DNA of 64,000 nt from Corynebacterium halotolerans YIM 70093 = DSM 44683 (GTDB lineage: Bacteria > Actinomycetota > Actinomycetes > Mycobacteriales > Mycobacteriaceae): positions 2,088,075-2,152,074 of the forward strand of contig NC_020302.1 of the NCBI RefSeq assembly GCF_000341345.1, written 5' to 3'. The position numbers were made by a program, and so were the translations under genes. Positions 25,505-35,353 of this stretch are shown one piece after another. The notes under the pieces were generated by a model. The model made no database searches and had not been told where the DNA came from. It was given only the letters and a program-made list of their open reading frames with translations. The stretch's first letter is position 1, and each line of letters starts with the position of its first letter.

Positions 25505-28393
25505 ATGACTCTGACCCCGGTCACCGACCCCGCGTCCTTCCCGGCGCGCCATCTCGGCCCTGACGACGAGGAGAGGGCGGTGATGCTCGAGCGTGTCGGT
25601 TATTCGTCGCTGGATGCGCTTCTCGACGCCGCCCTGCCCGCCGACATCCGGGCCGGTGCGGCCCCGCAGCTCGACGAGGCGCTGAGCGAGTACGACGCCC
25701 AGGCGGTCCTGCGTGACTACGCGGGCCGGAACGTCGTGCTCAAGGCCTTCTACGGTCAGGGTTTCTCGGACACGATCACCCCACCGGTCATCCGCCGCAA
25801 CGTGGTGGAGGATCCGGGCTGGTACACCGCCTACACCCCCTACCAGCCGGAGATCTCCCAGGGTCGCCTGGAAGCCCTGCTGAACTTCCAGACCATGGTC
25901 TCCGAGCTGACCGGTCTGCCGGTCGCGAACGCCTCCCTGTTGGACGAGGCCTCCGCCGTCGCCGAGGCCGTGGGCCTGATGTCGCGGGCGAAGAAGAAGG
26001 GCCGCCGTGTCATCCTGGATTCCCGCCTGCACCCGCAGGTCCTGGGGGTGGCGGCCGAGCGGGCGCGCGCCATCGACCTCGAGGTGGAGATCACCGATCT
26101 GAGCTCCGGGCTCGTCGGCGAGGATCTCGTCGGCGTGGTCATCGCCTACCCGGGCACGGAGGGCGATATCGCCGATCCGCGCGCGGTGATCGAGGCGATC
26201 CACTCCCGCGACGGGCTGGCGACCGTGGTCACCGATCCGCTGTCGCTGATGCTGCTGGAGTCGCCCGGGGAGCTCGGTGCGGACATCGCGGTGGGCAACT
26301 CGCAGCGTTTCGGCGTGCCGCTGTTCTTCGGCGGTCCGCACGCCGCCTACATGGCCGTCAGCGACAAGCTGAAGCGCCAGCTGCCCGGCCGCCTGGTGGG
26401 CGTGTCCGTCGACGCCGACGGCCGTCCCGCGTACCGTCTGGCGCTGCAGACCCGTGAGCAGCACATCCGGCGTGAGCGCGCCACCTCCAATATCTGCACC
26501 GCCCAGGCGCTGCTGGCCGTCACGGCGTCGATGTACGCCGTCTACCACGGCCCCGCCGGCCTGAAGAACATCGCCGAGCACGTCCACTCCCTGGCCACCA
26601 GCTTCGCCGCCACCGTGCGGGAGGCCGGCGCCGAGGTCGTCCACGGGCACTTCTTCGACACCGTCGCGGTGCGCACCCCGGGCCGGGCGCAGGCGGTCGT
26701 CGACCAGCTGGCCGAGGCCGGCTACCTGGTCCGGCCCATCGACGCCGACACCGTGGGCGTCTCCTTCGGCGAGTCCGCCACGGCGGCCGACGTCGCGGAG
26801 CTGGCGAAGGCCTTCGGCGCCTCCGCGGCCGTTGAGGGCGCGTCCGCGCTGCCGGAGGGGCTGGTCCGCGCCGGGACGCCGCTGACCCACCCGATCTTCA
26901 GCTCCATCCACTCCGAGTCGCAGATGATGCGCTACCTGCGCACCCTGTCCGACAAGGATCTCGCGCTCGACCGCACCATGATTCCGCTGGGTTCGTGCAC
27001 GATGAAGCTCAACCCGGCCGCCGGCCTGGAGGCGATCACCTGGCCGGAGTTCGCGAACGTCCACCCCTACGCCCCCGACACCCAGACCGTCGGCTGGCGT
27101 GCGCTGATCGAGCAGCTGGAGGGCTGGCTGGCGGCGCTGACCGGTTACGCCAGGGTCTCCGTGCAGCCGAACGCCGGTTCCCAGGGCGAGCTGGCCGGCC
27201 TGCTGGCCATCCGCCGCTACCACCTGTCCCGGGGTGACGACCAGCGCGACATCTGCCTGGTGCCGGCCTCGGCGCACGGCACCAACGCGGCGTCGGCGAC
27301 GCTGGCGAACCTGCGCGTGGTGGTCGTGGCCACCGCCGACGACGGCTCCATCGACCTGGCGGATCTGGACGCCAAGCTGGAGAAGCACGGCAAGAACGTC
27401 GCGGCGATCATGATCACCTACCCGTCGACCCACGGCGTCTTCGAGAACACCGTGCGCACGGTGTGCGAGAAGGTGCACGCCGCGGGCGGGCAGGTCTACA
27501 TCGACGGGGCGAACATGAACGCCCTCACGGGCCTGGCGAAGCCGGGTGAGTTCGGCGGCGACGTCTCCCACCTGAACCTGCACAAGACGTTCACCATCCC
27601 GCACGGCGGTGGTGGCCCGGGCGTCGGCCCGGTGGCCGTGGCCGAGCACCTGGTGCCGTTCCTGCCCTCCGACCCGGCGACGGCCGACGCGTCGGCCCCG
27701 GTCAGCGGGGAGGCGGGCGTGCCGATCGCCTCGACGCGTTTCGGTTCCGCCGGCGTGCTGCAGATCTCCTGGGCCTACATCGCGATGATGGGAGCGGAGG
27801 GGCTGGCGCAGGCTACCGCGCACGCCATCCTGGGCGCGAACTACCTGGCGCGTGAGCTGTCCGACTCCTTCCCCATCCTCTACACCGGCAACGAGGGCCT
27901 GGTGGCCCACGAGTGCATCCTCGACCTGCGCGAGCTGACCAGCCAGTCGGGGGTGACGGCCGCGGACGTCGCCAAGCGGCTGGTCGACTTCGGCTTCCAC
28001 GCCCCCACCCTGGCCTTCCCGGTCGCCGGCACGCTGATGGTCGAGCCGACCGAGTCCGAGGACCTGGCCGAGCTGGACCGCTTCATCGAGGCGATGCGGA
28101 CCATCCGCGCCGAGATCCAGGAGATCATCGACGGCCGCGTCGGCTACGAGGACTCCGTGCTGCGGCACGCGCCGTTCACCGCCTGGTCGGTGTCCAACTC
28201 GGAGTGGGACCACGCCTTCAGTCGTGAGCAGGCCGCCTGGCCGGTGCCGGGCCTGCGGAAGGTGAAGTACTTCCCGCCGGTGCGCCGCCTCGACGAGGCC
28301 TACGGCGACCGTAACCTGGTGTGCGCCTGCCCGCCGCCGGAGGCCTTCGACATCGACGAGACCGACGAGACCGCTGACCACGAGGAGAACTAG
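25505..28393 (+). CDS. gcvP: glycine dehydrogenase (decarboxylating), P protein
   Basis: A 962-residue fused alpha/beta P protein of the glycine cleavage system. The C-terminal half carries the PLP lysine in HLNLHKTFTIPHGGGG (near residue 700). The N-terminal half keeps the catalytically silent homologous domain. It decarboxylates glycine and passes the aminomethyl group to lipoyl-GcvH. The start ATG at 25505 is used because AAGGAG lies 13 bases upstream; an in-frame TTG three codons earlier is too close to it. gcvT follows with no gap (TAG-ATG). The gene lies between sucB and lipB, where C. glutamicum has no gcv genes. Confidence 0.95.
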   Translation: MTLTPVTDPASFPARHLGPDDEERAVMLERVGYSSLDALLDAALPADIRAGAAPQLDEALSEYDAQAVLRDYAGRNVVLKAFYGQGFSDTITPPVIRRNVVEDPGWYTAYTPYQPEISQGRLEALLNFQTMVSELTGLPVANASLLDEASAVAEAVGLMSRAKKKGRRVILDSRLHPQVLGVAAERARAIDLEVEITDLSSGLVGEDLVGVVIAYPGTEGDIADPRAVIEAIHSRDGLATVVTDPLSLMLLESPGELGADIAVGNSQRFGVPLFFGGPHAAYMAVSDKLKRQLPGRLVGVSVDADGRPAYRLALQTREQHIRRERATSNICTAQALLAVTASMYAVYHGPAGLKNIAEHVHSLATSFAATVREAGAEVVHGHFFDTVAVRTPGRAQAVVDQLAEAGYLVRPIDADTVGVSFGESATAADVAELAKAFGASAAVEGASALPEGLVRAGTPLTHPIFSSIHSESQMMRYLRTLSDKDLALDRTMIPLGSCTMKLNPAAGLEAITWPEFANVHPYAPDTQTVGWRALIEQLEGWLAALTGYARVSVQPNAGSQGELAGLLAIRRYHLSRGDDQRDICLVPASAHGTNAASATLANLRVVVVATADDGSIDLADLDAKLEKHGKNVAAIMITYPSTHGVFENTVRTVCEKVHAAGGQVYIDGANMNALTGLAKPGEFGGDVSHLNLHKTFTIPHGGGGPGVGPVAVAEHLVPFLPSDPATADASAPVSGEAGVPIASTRFGSAGVLQISWAYIAMMGAEGLAQATAHAILGANYLARELSDSFPILYTGNEGLVAHECILDLRELTSQSGVTAADVAKRLVDFGFHAPTLAFPVAGTLMVEPTESEDLAELDRFIEAMRTIRAEIQEIIDGRVGYEDSVLRHAPFTAWSVSNSEWDHAFSREQAAWPVPGLRKVKYFPPVRRLDEAYGDRNLVCACPPPEAFDIDETDETADHEEN

Positions 28394-29494
28394 ATGACCG
28401 ACCTGCGTCACAGCCCCCTGCACGCCGAGCACGAGGCGCTCGGTGCCAGCTTCACCCCCTTCGGACCGTGGAACATGCCACTGAAGTACGGCAACGAGCT
28501 CGACGAGCACCGCGCCGTCCGCGAGTCCGCGGGTCTGTTCGACCTGTCCCACATGGGTGAAATCCGGGTGAGCGGCCCCGGGGCCGGGGAGTTCCTCGAC
28601 TACGCCCTGATCTCCACCCTGTCGACCCTCAAGGTCGGCAAGGCGAAGTACTCCATGCTCGTCGACGCCGCGGGTGGCATCCTCGACGACCTCATCTCCT
28701 ACCGGCTGGCCGAGGACGAGTACCTGGTCATCCCCAACGCCGGCAACACCGACGTCGTCCGGGAGGCCTTCCAGGCCCGCACGGACGGCTTCGACGTGCG
28801 GCTGGCCGACGAGTCGCTGGACACCGCGCTCGTGGCCGTCCAGGGCCCGGAGTCGGAGGCCGTCCTGCTCGGGCTCGTCGCCGAGTCCGACCGCGACGTC
28901 ATCCGGGAGATGAAATACTACGCCGCGGCCCCGCTGACCGTCGCGGGCGTCGAGACGCTGGTGGCCCGCACCGGCTACACCGGGGAGGACGGCTTCGAGC
29001 TCTACGTGCCGAACGACTCCGCCGTGGAACTGTGGCGCTCCCTGCTCGAGGCCGGGCGTGAGGCCGGGGTGCGGCCGGCCGGGCTGGCCGCGCGCGACTC
29101 CCTGCGCCTGGAGGCCGGCATGCCGCTCTACGGCAACGAGCTGAGCACCGACATCACCCCCGTCGAGGCCGGTATGGCCCGCGCCTTCGCGAAGAAGGAG
29201 GGCGATTTCGTCGGCCGCGAGGCACTCGGCGGCCGCCAGCCCGAGCGGCTGATCGCCGGGCTGGTGGGCGAGGGCCGGCGCGCCGCGCGGGGCGGTTCCG
29301 AGGTGTTCCTCGGTGACCGGCTGGTCGGCGTGGTCACCTCCGGCCAGCCCTCCCCCACTCTCGGGTACCCGGTCGCCCTGGCTCTGCTGGACCCGACCGC
29401 CACGGGCGAGGGCACGGAGCTCGAGGTCGACATCCGGGGTAAGCGCCACCCCTTCACCGTGGCGAAGACCCCCTTTTACCAGCGCGAAAAGTAG
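28394..29494 (+). CDS. gcvT: glycine cleavage aminomethyltransferase, T protein
   Basis: A 366-residue T protein that moves the methylene group from aminomethyl-lipoyl-GcvH to tetrahydrofolate, releasing ammonia. The N-terminal folate-binding part contains FDLSHMGEIRV near residue 52 and the catalytic Asp region around KYSMLVDAAGGILDD near residue 95. A C-terminal barrel domain follows (GQPSPTLGYPVALALL). The ATG directly follows the gcvP stop codon, so translation is coupled. A short CCCCGC/GCGGGG hairpin lies after the stop. Confidence 0.95.
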   Translation: MTDLRHSPLHAEHEALGASFTPFGPWNMPLKYGNELDEHRAVRESAGLFDLSHMGEIRVSGPGAGEFLDYALISTLSTLKVGKAKYSMLVDAAGGILDDLISYRLAEDEYLVIPNAGNTDVVREAFQARTDGFDVRLADESLDTALVAVQGPESEAVLLGLVAESDRDVIREMKYYAAAPLTVAGVETLVARTGYTGEDGFELYVPNDSAVELWRSLLEAGREAGVRPAGLAARDSLRLEAGMPLYGNELSTDITPVEAGMARAFAKKEGDFVGREALGGRQPERLIAGLVGEGRRAARGGSEVFLGDRLVGVVTSGQPSPTLGYPVALALLDPTATGEGTELEVDIRGKRHPFTVAKTPFYQREK

Positions 29495-29571
29495 CGCGCA
29501 ACGCAGCCCCGCCCCCGGCGGGGCAGGCTAGAATTTCACCGACATCATCTGAAGACAGAAAGGCACGCGCC

Positions 29572-29961
29572 ATGGCCACCCTGCCCGAGAACTACTCCTA
29601 CTCCGCGGACCACGAGTGGATCGACGTCGCCGCCGACGCCGTCGTCGGCTCCACCGTCAAGGTCGGCATCACCTCCGTGGCCGCCGAGCGCCTCGGCGAG
29701 GTCGTCTTCGCCGAGCTGCCCGAGGTGGGCGACTCGCTGACCGCCGGCGAGACCTGCGGCGAGGTGGAGTCCACCAAGTCGGTCTCCGACCTGTACTCCC
29801 CGGTCACGGGCACCGTCACCAAGGTCAACGACGCCGTGCACGACAACTACGGCATCATCAACGAGGACCCCTTCGTCGAAGGCTGGCTCTTCGAGGTCGA
29901 GGTCACCGAGGCCGGTCCGCTGATGACCGCCACGGAGTACGCGGAGGCCAACGGCGTGTAG
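29572..29961 (+). CDS. gcvH: glycine cleavage system H protein
   Basis: A 129-residue lipoyl carrier. The lipoylated lysine is in VESTKSVSDLYSP at about residue 67, and the N-terminal DHEWIDV block is typical. It shuttles the aminomethyl group between GcvP, GcvT and lipoamide dehydrogenase. It is 77 bases after gcvT, with a possible -10 box TAGAAT at 29529-29534, so it may have its own promoter as well. Lipoylation would come from LipB and LipA, encoded immediately downstream. Confidence 0.95.
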   Translation: MATLPENYSYSADHEWIDVAADAVVGSTVKVGITSVAAERLGEVVFAELPEVGDSLTAGETCGEVESTKSVSDLYSPVTGTVTKVNDAVHDNYGIINEDPFVEGWLFEVEVTEAGPLMTATEYAEANGV

Positions 29962-29980
29962 TCGCGGAACGCGCGGTTCT

Positions 29981-30029
29981 CCCCCGGGTGGTGCCGACGT
30001 CCCCGGCGTCGGTGCGGCCCGGGGGTTTT
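29981..30029 (+). terminator. terminator of gcvH
   Basis: CCCCCGGG pairs with CCCGGGGG and an inner GTGCCGACG/CGTCGGTGC stem, followed by TTTTG. It lies 20 bases after the gcvH stop codon. Confidence 0.75.
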
Positions 30030-30126
30030 GTCGTTGCGGCGCCTGGGCTGCAACGCTTGCCGACGCCGCGCTCACCGGCCCCGTTCGGGGCACCACGGCG
30101 CCCCTGCCTAGTACCCTGGATACATC

Positions 30127-30891
30127 ATGACTGCACCGCGCGATCCCTTCTTCCCCGCCGACCGTTCCATCCGCGCCAGCTCCGAACCGGTCGAGATCCG
30201 CCGCCTCGGCACCGTCGACTACCAGGAGGCCTGGGAGCTGCAGGCCTCCCTGGCGAGACAGCGCGCCGCCGACGGGATCCCCGACCAGCTGCTGCTGCTG
30301 GAACACCCCTCGGTCTACACCGCGGGCAAACGCACCCAGCCCGAGGACCGCCCCACCAACGGCCAGCCCGTCATCGACGTCGACCGGGGCGGGCGCATCA
30401 CCTGGCACGGCGAGGGCCAGCTGGTGGCCTACCCCATCATCCGGCTCGCCGAGCCCGTCGACGTCGTCGACTACGTCCGCCGCCTCGAGGAGGCGGTCAT
30501 CCAGGTCGTGCGCCGGGCCGGGATCCCGGACGCCGGGCGCATCGACGGCCGCTCCGGGGTGTGGGTGCCCGCCGACGGCACCCGCCGGGACCGCAAGGTC
30601 GCCGCGCTGGGCATCCGCATCAGCCGCGGCGTGACCATGCACGGTCTGGCCCTGAACTGCTCCAACACCCTGGAGTTCTACGACCACATCGTCGCCTGCG
30701 GCATCGACGACGCGGACGTGACCACCCTCAGCCTCGAGCTGGGCCGGCAGGTCACCCTCGAGGAGATGACGGACCCGCTGATCACGGCGCTCGACGATGC
30801 CCTGGCGGGCCGGCTGACCGTCGCCGACCACACCTTCGGCTCGGCCCCGGACCCCACGAAGGGGCTGCCGCGCAACCGGGTCCGGAGCTGA
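30127..30891 (+). CDS. lipB: octanoyltransferase LipB
   Basis: A 254-residue lipoyl(octanoyl) transferase. It moves octanoate from acyl carrier protein to the lysine of lipoyl domains. Motifs are the [17 protein letters not shown] block near residue 87, with the active-site His, and [17 protein letters not shown] near residue 158. The catalytic Cys/Lys pair appears as [13 protein letters not shown] and K at residue 158. It lies just before lipA and after gcvH and sucB, whose products it modifies. Start ATG at 30127. Confidence 0.94.
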   Translation: MTAPRDPFFPADRSIRASSEPVEIRRLGTVDYQEAWELQASLARQRAADGIPDQLLLLEHPSVYTAGKRTQPEDRPTNGQPVIDVDRGGRITWHGEGQLVAYPIIRLAEPVDVVDYVRRLEEAVIQVVRRAGIPDAGRIDGRSGVWVPADGTRRDRKVAALGIRISRGVTMHGLALNCSNTLEFYDHIVACGIDDADVTTLSLELGRQVTLEEMTDPLITALDDALAGRLTVADHTFGSAPDPTKGLPRNRVRS

Positions 30892-30949
30892 CCCCACCCC
30901 CGTTTTCACTTGTTCGACGCTTATCAGACGAAAGAGTACGGTGAATTTT

Positions 30950-31996
30950 GTGACTATCGCACCTGAAGGACGCAAGATGCTCCGGGTCGAGGCCCGCAAC
31001 GCCCAGACCCCGATCGAGAGCAAGCCCCGCTGGATCCGCACCTCGGTGAAGACCGGTCCGGAGTACCGGGACATGAAGGAACGTGTCTCCGGCGCCTCGC
31101 TGCACACCGTGTGCCAGGAGGCGGGCTGCCCGAACATCCACGAGTGCTGGGAGTCGCGCGAGGCCACCTTCCTGATCGGTGGCGCGAACTGCTCGCGCCG
31201 CTGCGACTTCTGCCAGATCAACTCCGCGAAGCCGGAGCCCCTGGACCGCGACGAGCCGCGCCGCGTGGCCGAGAACGTCCGCGAGATGGGCCTGAACTAC
31301 TCCACCATCACCGGGGTCACCCGTGATGACCTCGAGGACGAGGGCGCCTGGCTCTACGCCGAGGTCGTGCGCCAGATCCACGCGCTCAACCCGCACACCG
31401 GCGTGGAGAACCTGGTCCCGGACTTCTCCGGCAAGCCGGATCTCCTCGCCGAGGTCTTCGAGTCCCGCCCGGAGGTCTTCGCCCACAACGTGGAGACCGT
31501 CCCGCGCATCTTCCGCCGCATCCGCCCGGCCTTCCGCTACGAGCGTTCCCTCGACGTCATCCGCCAGGCGCGGGACTTCGGGCTGATCACCAAGTCGAAC
31601 CTCATCCTCGGCATGGGTGAGACCCCCGAGGAGATCCGCGAGGCGCTGGCCGACCTGCACAGCGCCGGCACCGACATCATCACCATCACCCAGTACCTGC
31701 GCCCCGGCCCGATGTACCACCCCATCGACCGCTGGGTGAAGCCGGAGGAGTTCGTCGAACACGCCGAGTACGCCAAGGAGCTCGGCTTCGGTGCGGTCAT
31801 GTCCGGCCCGCTGGTCCGCTCCTCCTACCGCGCCGGCCGCCTCTACACCGAGGCCATGCACGCCCGCGGTCTCGAGGTCCCGGAGAACCTGAAGCACCTG
31901 GAGCAGACCTCCCAGGGCGCGACCACCCAGGAGGCCTCCACCCTGCTGGACAAGTACGGCCCCTCCCAGGACGTCCCGGTCGGCTCCTCCCGCTAG
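30950..31996 (+). CDS. lipA: lipoyl synthase LipA (radical SAM)
   Basis: A 348-residue radical SAM enzyme that inserts two sulfurs into the octanoyl chain of lipoyl domains. The auxiliary cluster cysteines are in [12 protein letters not shown] and the radical SAM cluster in CSRRCDFC; both [4Fe-4S] motifs are intact. The C-terminal serine ligand is in [10 protein letters not shown]. The GTG at 30950 gives the corynebacterial N-terminus MTIAPEG; another GTG three codons earlier is possible and the ribosome binding site (GAAAGAG) does not settle it. A terminator follows at 32021. Confidence 0.93.
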   Translation: MTIAPEGRKMLRVEARNAQTPIESKPRWIRTSVKTGPEYRDMKERVSGASLHTVCQEAGCPNIHECWESREATFLIGGANCSRRCDFCQINSAKPEPLDRDEPRRVAENVREMGLNYSTITGVTRDDLEDEGAWLYAEVVRQIHALNPHTGVENLVPDFSGKPDLLAEVFESRPEVFAHNVETVPRIFRRIRPAFRYERSLDVIRQARDFGLITKSNLILGMGETPEEIREALADLHSAGTDIITITQYLRPGPMYHPIDRWVKPEEFVEHAEYAKELGFGAVMSGPLVRSSYRAGRLYTEAMHARGLEVPENLKHLEQTSQGATTQEASTLLDKYGPSQDVPVGSSR

Positions 31997-32020
31997 TTCC
32001 CACGGCTGTTTCCCACCCGG

Positions 32021-32064
32021 CGGGGCCGGGGCCGCACCTGGGTGGTGCGGCCCCGGCCCCGTTT
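32021..32064 (+). terminator. terminator of lipA
   Basis: CGGGGCCGGGGCCGCACC pairs perfectly with GGTGCGGCCCCGGCCCCG around TGGGT, followed by TTTC. It lies 24 bases after the lipA stop. Confidence 0.88.
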
Positions 32065-32100
32065 CCCGATTCCACTGGTCCTTCGCCTAGAGTAGAGGCC

Positions 32101-32886
32101 ATGGCAGACGCGAAGAAGGCGGCGGACAAGGCCGCGAAGAAGGAAGCGCGGGCGGCGAAGCGCGCCCAGCGCAAGCAGACGTGGTCCCAGTTCTGGCAGG
32201 CGTTCAACCTGCAGCGCAAGCAGGACAAGAAGCTCATCCCGCTCATGCTGCTGGCCATCCTGGGTGCGGCGCTGGTCTTCTTCCTCATCGGCCTGCTGTG
32301 GGGTGGGCAGTGGTGGATGCTCATCCTCGGCATCGGCGTCGGCTTCGTGCTGGCGATGTTCATCTTCTCCCGCCGCCTGCAGAACTCGATGTACGACCGG
32401 GTCGGTGACACCCCGGGCGCGGCCGGCTGGACGCTGGAGAACATGCGCAACACCGTGGGCATCGTCTGGCAGACCAAGACGGCCGTGGCCGCCAACACCC
32501 AGCTGGACTCCGTCCACCGCGTCATCGGCAATCCGGGCATCGTCCTCGTCGGCGAGGGTGCCCCGCACCGCCTCAAGCCGCTGTTCGAGCAGCAGAAGAA
32601 GCGTCTCAACCGCCTGGTCGGCGGCGTGCCCGTCCACGAGATCATCGTGGGCGAGGGCGAGGGCCAGGTGCCGCTGAAGAAGCTGCAGCGCGAGATGACG
32701 AAGCTGCCGCGCAACTACAAGAAGAACGAGGTCTACGCCCTCTCCGCGAAGATCGAGGCGATGGACAACGTCGGCCAGGGCGGCCCCGGCGCCGGCCTGC
32801 CGAAGGGTCCGCTGCCCAAGTCCGCGAACATGGGTGGTATGAACCGCCGCATGCGCCGCGCCGGCGAGCGCAAGAAGAAGGGCTGA
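32101..32886 (+). CDS. DUF4191 membrane protein
   Basis: A 261-residue actinobacterial DUF4191 protein. The N-terminus is Lys/Ala-rich. Two membrane helices at about residues 45-65 and 70-92 are followed by a soluble domain of about 140 residues with the conserved region GNPGIVLVGEG. The C-terminus is basic (RRMRRAGERKKKG). The function is unknown. It follows lipA in many corynebacteria, and mycobacteria have the same pairing, which hints at a link to lipoate or envelope physiology that nothing in the sequence proves. Confidence 0.9.
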   Translation: MADAKKAADKAAKKEARAAKRAQRKQTWSQFWQAFNLQRKQDKKLIPLMLLAILGAALVFFLIGLLWGGQWWMLILGIGVGFVLAMFIFSRRLQNSMYDRVGDTPGAAGWTLENMRNTVGIVWQTKTAVAANTQLDSVHRVIGNPGIVLVGEGAPHRLKPLFEQQKKRLNRLVGGVPVHEIIVGEGEGQVPLKKLQREMTKLPRNYKKNEVYALSAKIEAMDNVGQGGPGAGLPKGPLPKSANMGGMNRRMRRAGERKKKG

Positions 32887-32910
32887 CCCACCCCCGGGTC
32901 CGCGCGTGTC

Positions 32911-32945
32911 GACGCCCCGTTACCTCCCCTCGGTAGCGGGGCGTC
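32911..32945. terminator. terminator between convergent DUF4191 and RDD genes
   Basis: GACGCCCCG pairs with CGGGGCGTC, with a second short stem TTACC/GGTAG inside the loop. It lies 24 bases after each of the two convergent stop codons. Confidence 0.65.
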
Positions 32946-32969
32946 CTGCCGTTGCGGGGGTGGTGGGAA

Positions 32970-33446
32970 CTAGCCCTGGATGACGCTGGTGCCGGTGGCG
33001 CGGTCGTGCATGCCGCGGCCGTCGGAGTCCACCAACGCGGCCGGGAGGATGAACGCGGTCAGCAGAGTGCGCACCACCGCACGCCACAGGCCGACCTTGG
33101 CCCCGCCGACGTCGACACGCGCGATGCCCATGCCGAGCACCGCCTGACCGGGGGTGCGGGCGAACAGCCAACCGCAGATGATGCCGAGGACGGCCCAGAA
33201 CATCAGCGTCATGGTGGACACGCCGCCGAGGACGTCGGTGAAGGTGCCGACGAAGGAGGCGATGATCCAGGCGATCACCCAGTCGATGGCCACTCCCCCG
33301 GTGCGGCGGGCGACCGAGGCCAGGGAGCCGGGCCCCGACTGCGGGAGGCCGAGTTTTTCGCCGGGCCAGCGGCCGGGGGCGTCGGGGTCGTCATACTCCG
33401 CGGGGATCTGAGGTCCGTCGAGCCAGCTACGCTTAGGATCAGCCAT
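32970..33446 (-). CDS. RDD family membrane protein
   Basis: A 158-residue protein with the RDD domain. The N-terminus is hydrophilic (KRSWLDGPQIPAEYDDPD), then the conserved Arg-Arg and Asp residues (VARRTGGVAIDWVIAW near residues 46-61) open the first helix. Three membrane segments follow. RDD proteins are poorly understood; some act as Na+/H+ antiporters. The start is the ATG at 33446; a much longer open frame runs antisense into glnA and is rejected. It is divergent from glnA. Confidence 0.88.
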   Translation of the reverse strand: MADPKRSWLDGPQIPAEYDDPDAPGRWPGEKLGLPQSGPGSLASVARRTGGVAIDWVIAWIIASFVGTFTDVLGGVSTMTLMFWAVLGIICGWLFARTPGQAVLGMGIARVDVGGAKVGLWRAVVRTLLTAFILPAALVDSDGRGMHDRATGTSVIQG

Positions 33447-33543
33447 ACTGAACAATCTAGCCGGGGGTGTGTGGGTGAGGGAAAACCGTGATATCCCTCC
33501 CCTATTTTGATCGTTCGACAGAAAATCCATTAAACTCGGCCCC

Positions 33544-33582
33544 GGGCATTTCCAGCAGGCACTCCCACATGGGAGAATGCCC
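33544..33582 (+). promoter_or_regulatory. hairpin in the glnA leader
   Basis: GGGCATT (33544-33550) pairs with AATGCCC (33576-33582), and an inner palindrome CTCCCA-CA-TGGGAG fills 33562-33575. It lies 57 bases before the glnA start and downstream of the AT-rich promoter zone. It could be a leader RNA hairpin or a protein-binding palindrome. No AmtR-like box was recognised. Confidence 0.45.
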
Positions 33583-33639
33583 GCAGCAAGCGAACCGCGA
33601 CCCACCAGCAGAGCGCCAAAACACCTACTAGGAGCCATC

Positions 33640-35076
33640 GTGGCCTTCAACACCACCGAAGACGTCATCAAGTACATCAAGGATGAAGGCGTCGAGTTCG
33701 TCGACATCCGTTTCACCGATGTTCCCGGCATCGAGCACCACTTCTCCATCCCCGCCTCGGAGTTCGACGAGGACGCCGCGGAGGAGGGCATGGCCTTCGA
33801 CGGTTCCTCCATCCGCGGATTCACCACCATCGACGAGTCCGACATGATGCTGCTGCCGGACCCGGCCACCGCGAAGATCGACCCGTTCCGCCGGGCCAAG
33901 ACGCTGAACATGAAGTTCTTCGTCCACGACCCGTTCACCCGCGAGCCCTTCACCCGCGACCCGCGCAACATCGCCCGCAAGGCCGAGGAGTACCTCGCCT
34001 CCACGGGGATTGCCGACACCTGCAACTTCGGCGCCGAGGCGGAGTTCTACCTCTTCGACTCCGTGCGCTACTCCGCCGGGGTCAACGCCGGTTTCTACGA
34101 GGTCGACTCCAACGAGGGCTGGTGGAACCGCGACAAGGAGACCAACACCGACGGCTCCCCGAACAGCGGCTACAAGACCCGGCTCAAGGGCGGCTACTTC
34201 CCCGTCGCCCCCTACGACCAGACCGTGGACCTCCGCGACGAGATGGTCCGCCACCTGGCCGACGCCGACTTCCACATCGAGCGCTTCCACCACGAGGTGG
34301 GCACCGGTGGCCAGCAGGAGATCAACTACCGCTTCAACACCCTGCTGCACGCCGCCGATGATCTGCAGTCCTTCAAGTACATCGTCAAGAACACCGCCGC
34401 CGCCCACGGCAAGGCCGCGACCTTCATGCCGAAGCCGATCGCCGGCGACAACGGCTCCGGCATGCACGCCCACCAGTCCCTGTGGAAGGACGGCAAGCCG
34501 CTGTTCCACGACGAGTCCGGCTACGGCGGCCTGTCCGACATCGCCCGCTACTACATCGGCGGCATCCTCCACCACGCCGGCGCGGTCCTGGCCTTCACCA
34601 ACCCGACGCTGAACTCCTACCACCGCCTGGTCCCGGGCTTCGAGGCCCCGATCAACCTGGTGTACTCCCAGCGCAACCGGTCCGCCGCGATCCGCATCCC
34701 GATCACCGGCAACAACCCGAAGGCCAAGCGCATCGAGTTCCGCGCCCCGGATCCGTCCGGCAACCCCTACTTCGGCTTCGCCGCGATGATGCTCGCCGGT
34801 CTGGACGGCATCAAGAACCGCATCGAGCCGCACGCCCCGGTGGACAAGGACCTCTACGAGCTCCCGCCGGAGGAGGCCGCCTCCATCCCGCAGGCCCCGA
34901 CCTCCCTGGAGGCCTCCCTGGCCGCGCTGCAGGAGGACAACGAGTTCCTCACCGAGGGCGATGTCTTCACCGACGATCTCATCGACACCTACATCAAGCT
35001 CAAGTACGACAACGAGATCACCCCGAACCGCCTGCGCCCGACCCCGCAGGAGTTCGAGATGTACTTCGACTGCTAG
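33640..35076 (+). CDS. glnA: glutamine synthetase type I
   Basis: A 478-residue GSI-beta glutamine synthetase. Key blocks are DGSSIRGF near residue 50, GSGMHAHQS near residue 270 and [15 protein letters not shown] near residue 365. The adenylylation site tyrosine in [10 protein letters not shown] near residue 405 is intact, so GlnE probably controls it. It makes glutamine from glutamate, ammonia and ATP. The start is GTG (VAFNTTEDV) with AGGAG eight bases upstream. The urease operon starts about 280 bases downstream and would supply ammonium. A truncated paralogue lies at 54886. Confidence 0.96.
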   Translation: MAFNTTEDVIKYIKDEGVEFVDIRFTDVPGIEHHFSIPASEFDEDAAEEGMAFDGSSIRGFTTIDESDMMLLPDPATAKIDPFRRAKTLNMKFFVHDPFTREPFTRDPRNIARKAEEYLASTGIADTCNFGAEAEFYLFDSVRYSAGVNAGFYEVDSNEGWWNRDKETNTDGSPNSGYKTRLKGGYFPVAPYDQTVDLRDEMVRHLADADFHIERFHHEVGTGGQQEINYRFNTLLHAADDLQSFKYIVKNTAAAHGKAATFMPKPIAGDNGSGMHAHQSLWKDGKPLFHDESGYGGLSDIARYYIGGILHHAGAVLAFTNPTLNSYHRLVPGFEAPINLVYSQRNRSAAIRIPITGNNPKAKRIEFRAPDPSGNPYFGFAAMMLAGLDGIKNRIEPHAPVDKDLYELPPEEAASIPQAPTSLEASLAALQEDNEFLTEGDVFTDDLIDTYIKLKYDNEITPNRLRPTPQEFEMYFDC

Positions 35077-35353
35077 TCGGACACTGAGCCGCCGGGATTG
35101 CCCCTGCATCCCAGCGATTTGAGGGTGGTCCGCACTTCCCATCGCCAGTGGAGCATGACGCGGGCCACCCTTCCTTTTCCCGGTCCCCGAGTTACAGCAC
35201 CTGCTTCCGTGGAAAACGGGAGCATTGGCCTGCCCTGAATTAACTGTCGATTGACCGTTAGTAAACCCAGTATGCAAGACACTTTCCGGTACACCCGCTC
35301 TGCCCCGCACCGACCCATCCATTTCTCTTGAAACCGCGCGAAGGAAGCCAATC

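Noticed and set aside
25487..29449. Very long open frame on the minus strand opposite gcvP and gcvT.
   Set aside because: It mirrors the third-position GC bias of the real genes, has no ribosome binding site, and its product is Arg/Gly/Val-rich with no domain. The plus-strand genes are certain.
35077..35353. A search for an AmtR-type operator before the urease operon.
   Set aside because: No convincing CTAT-N6-ATAG pattern was found, although urease genes are AmtR targets in C. glutamicum.
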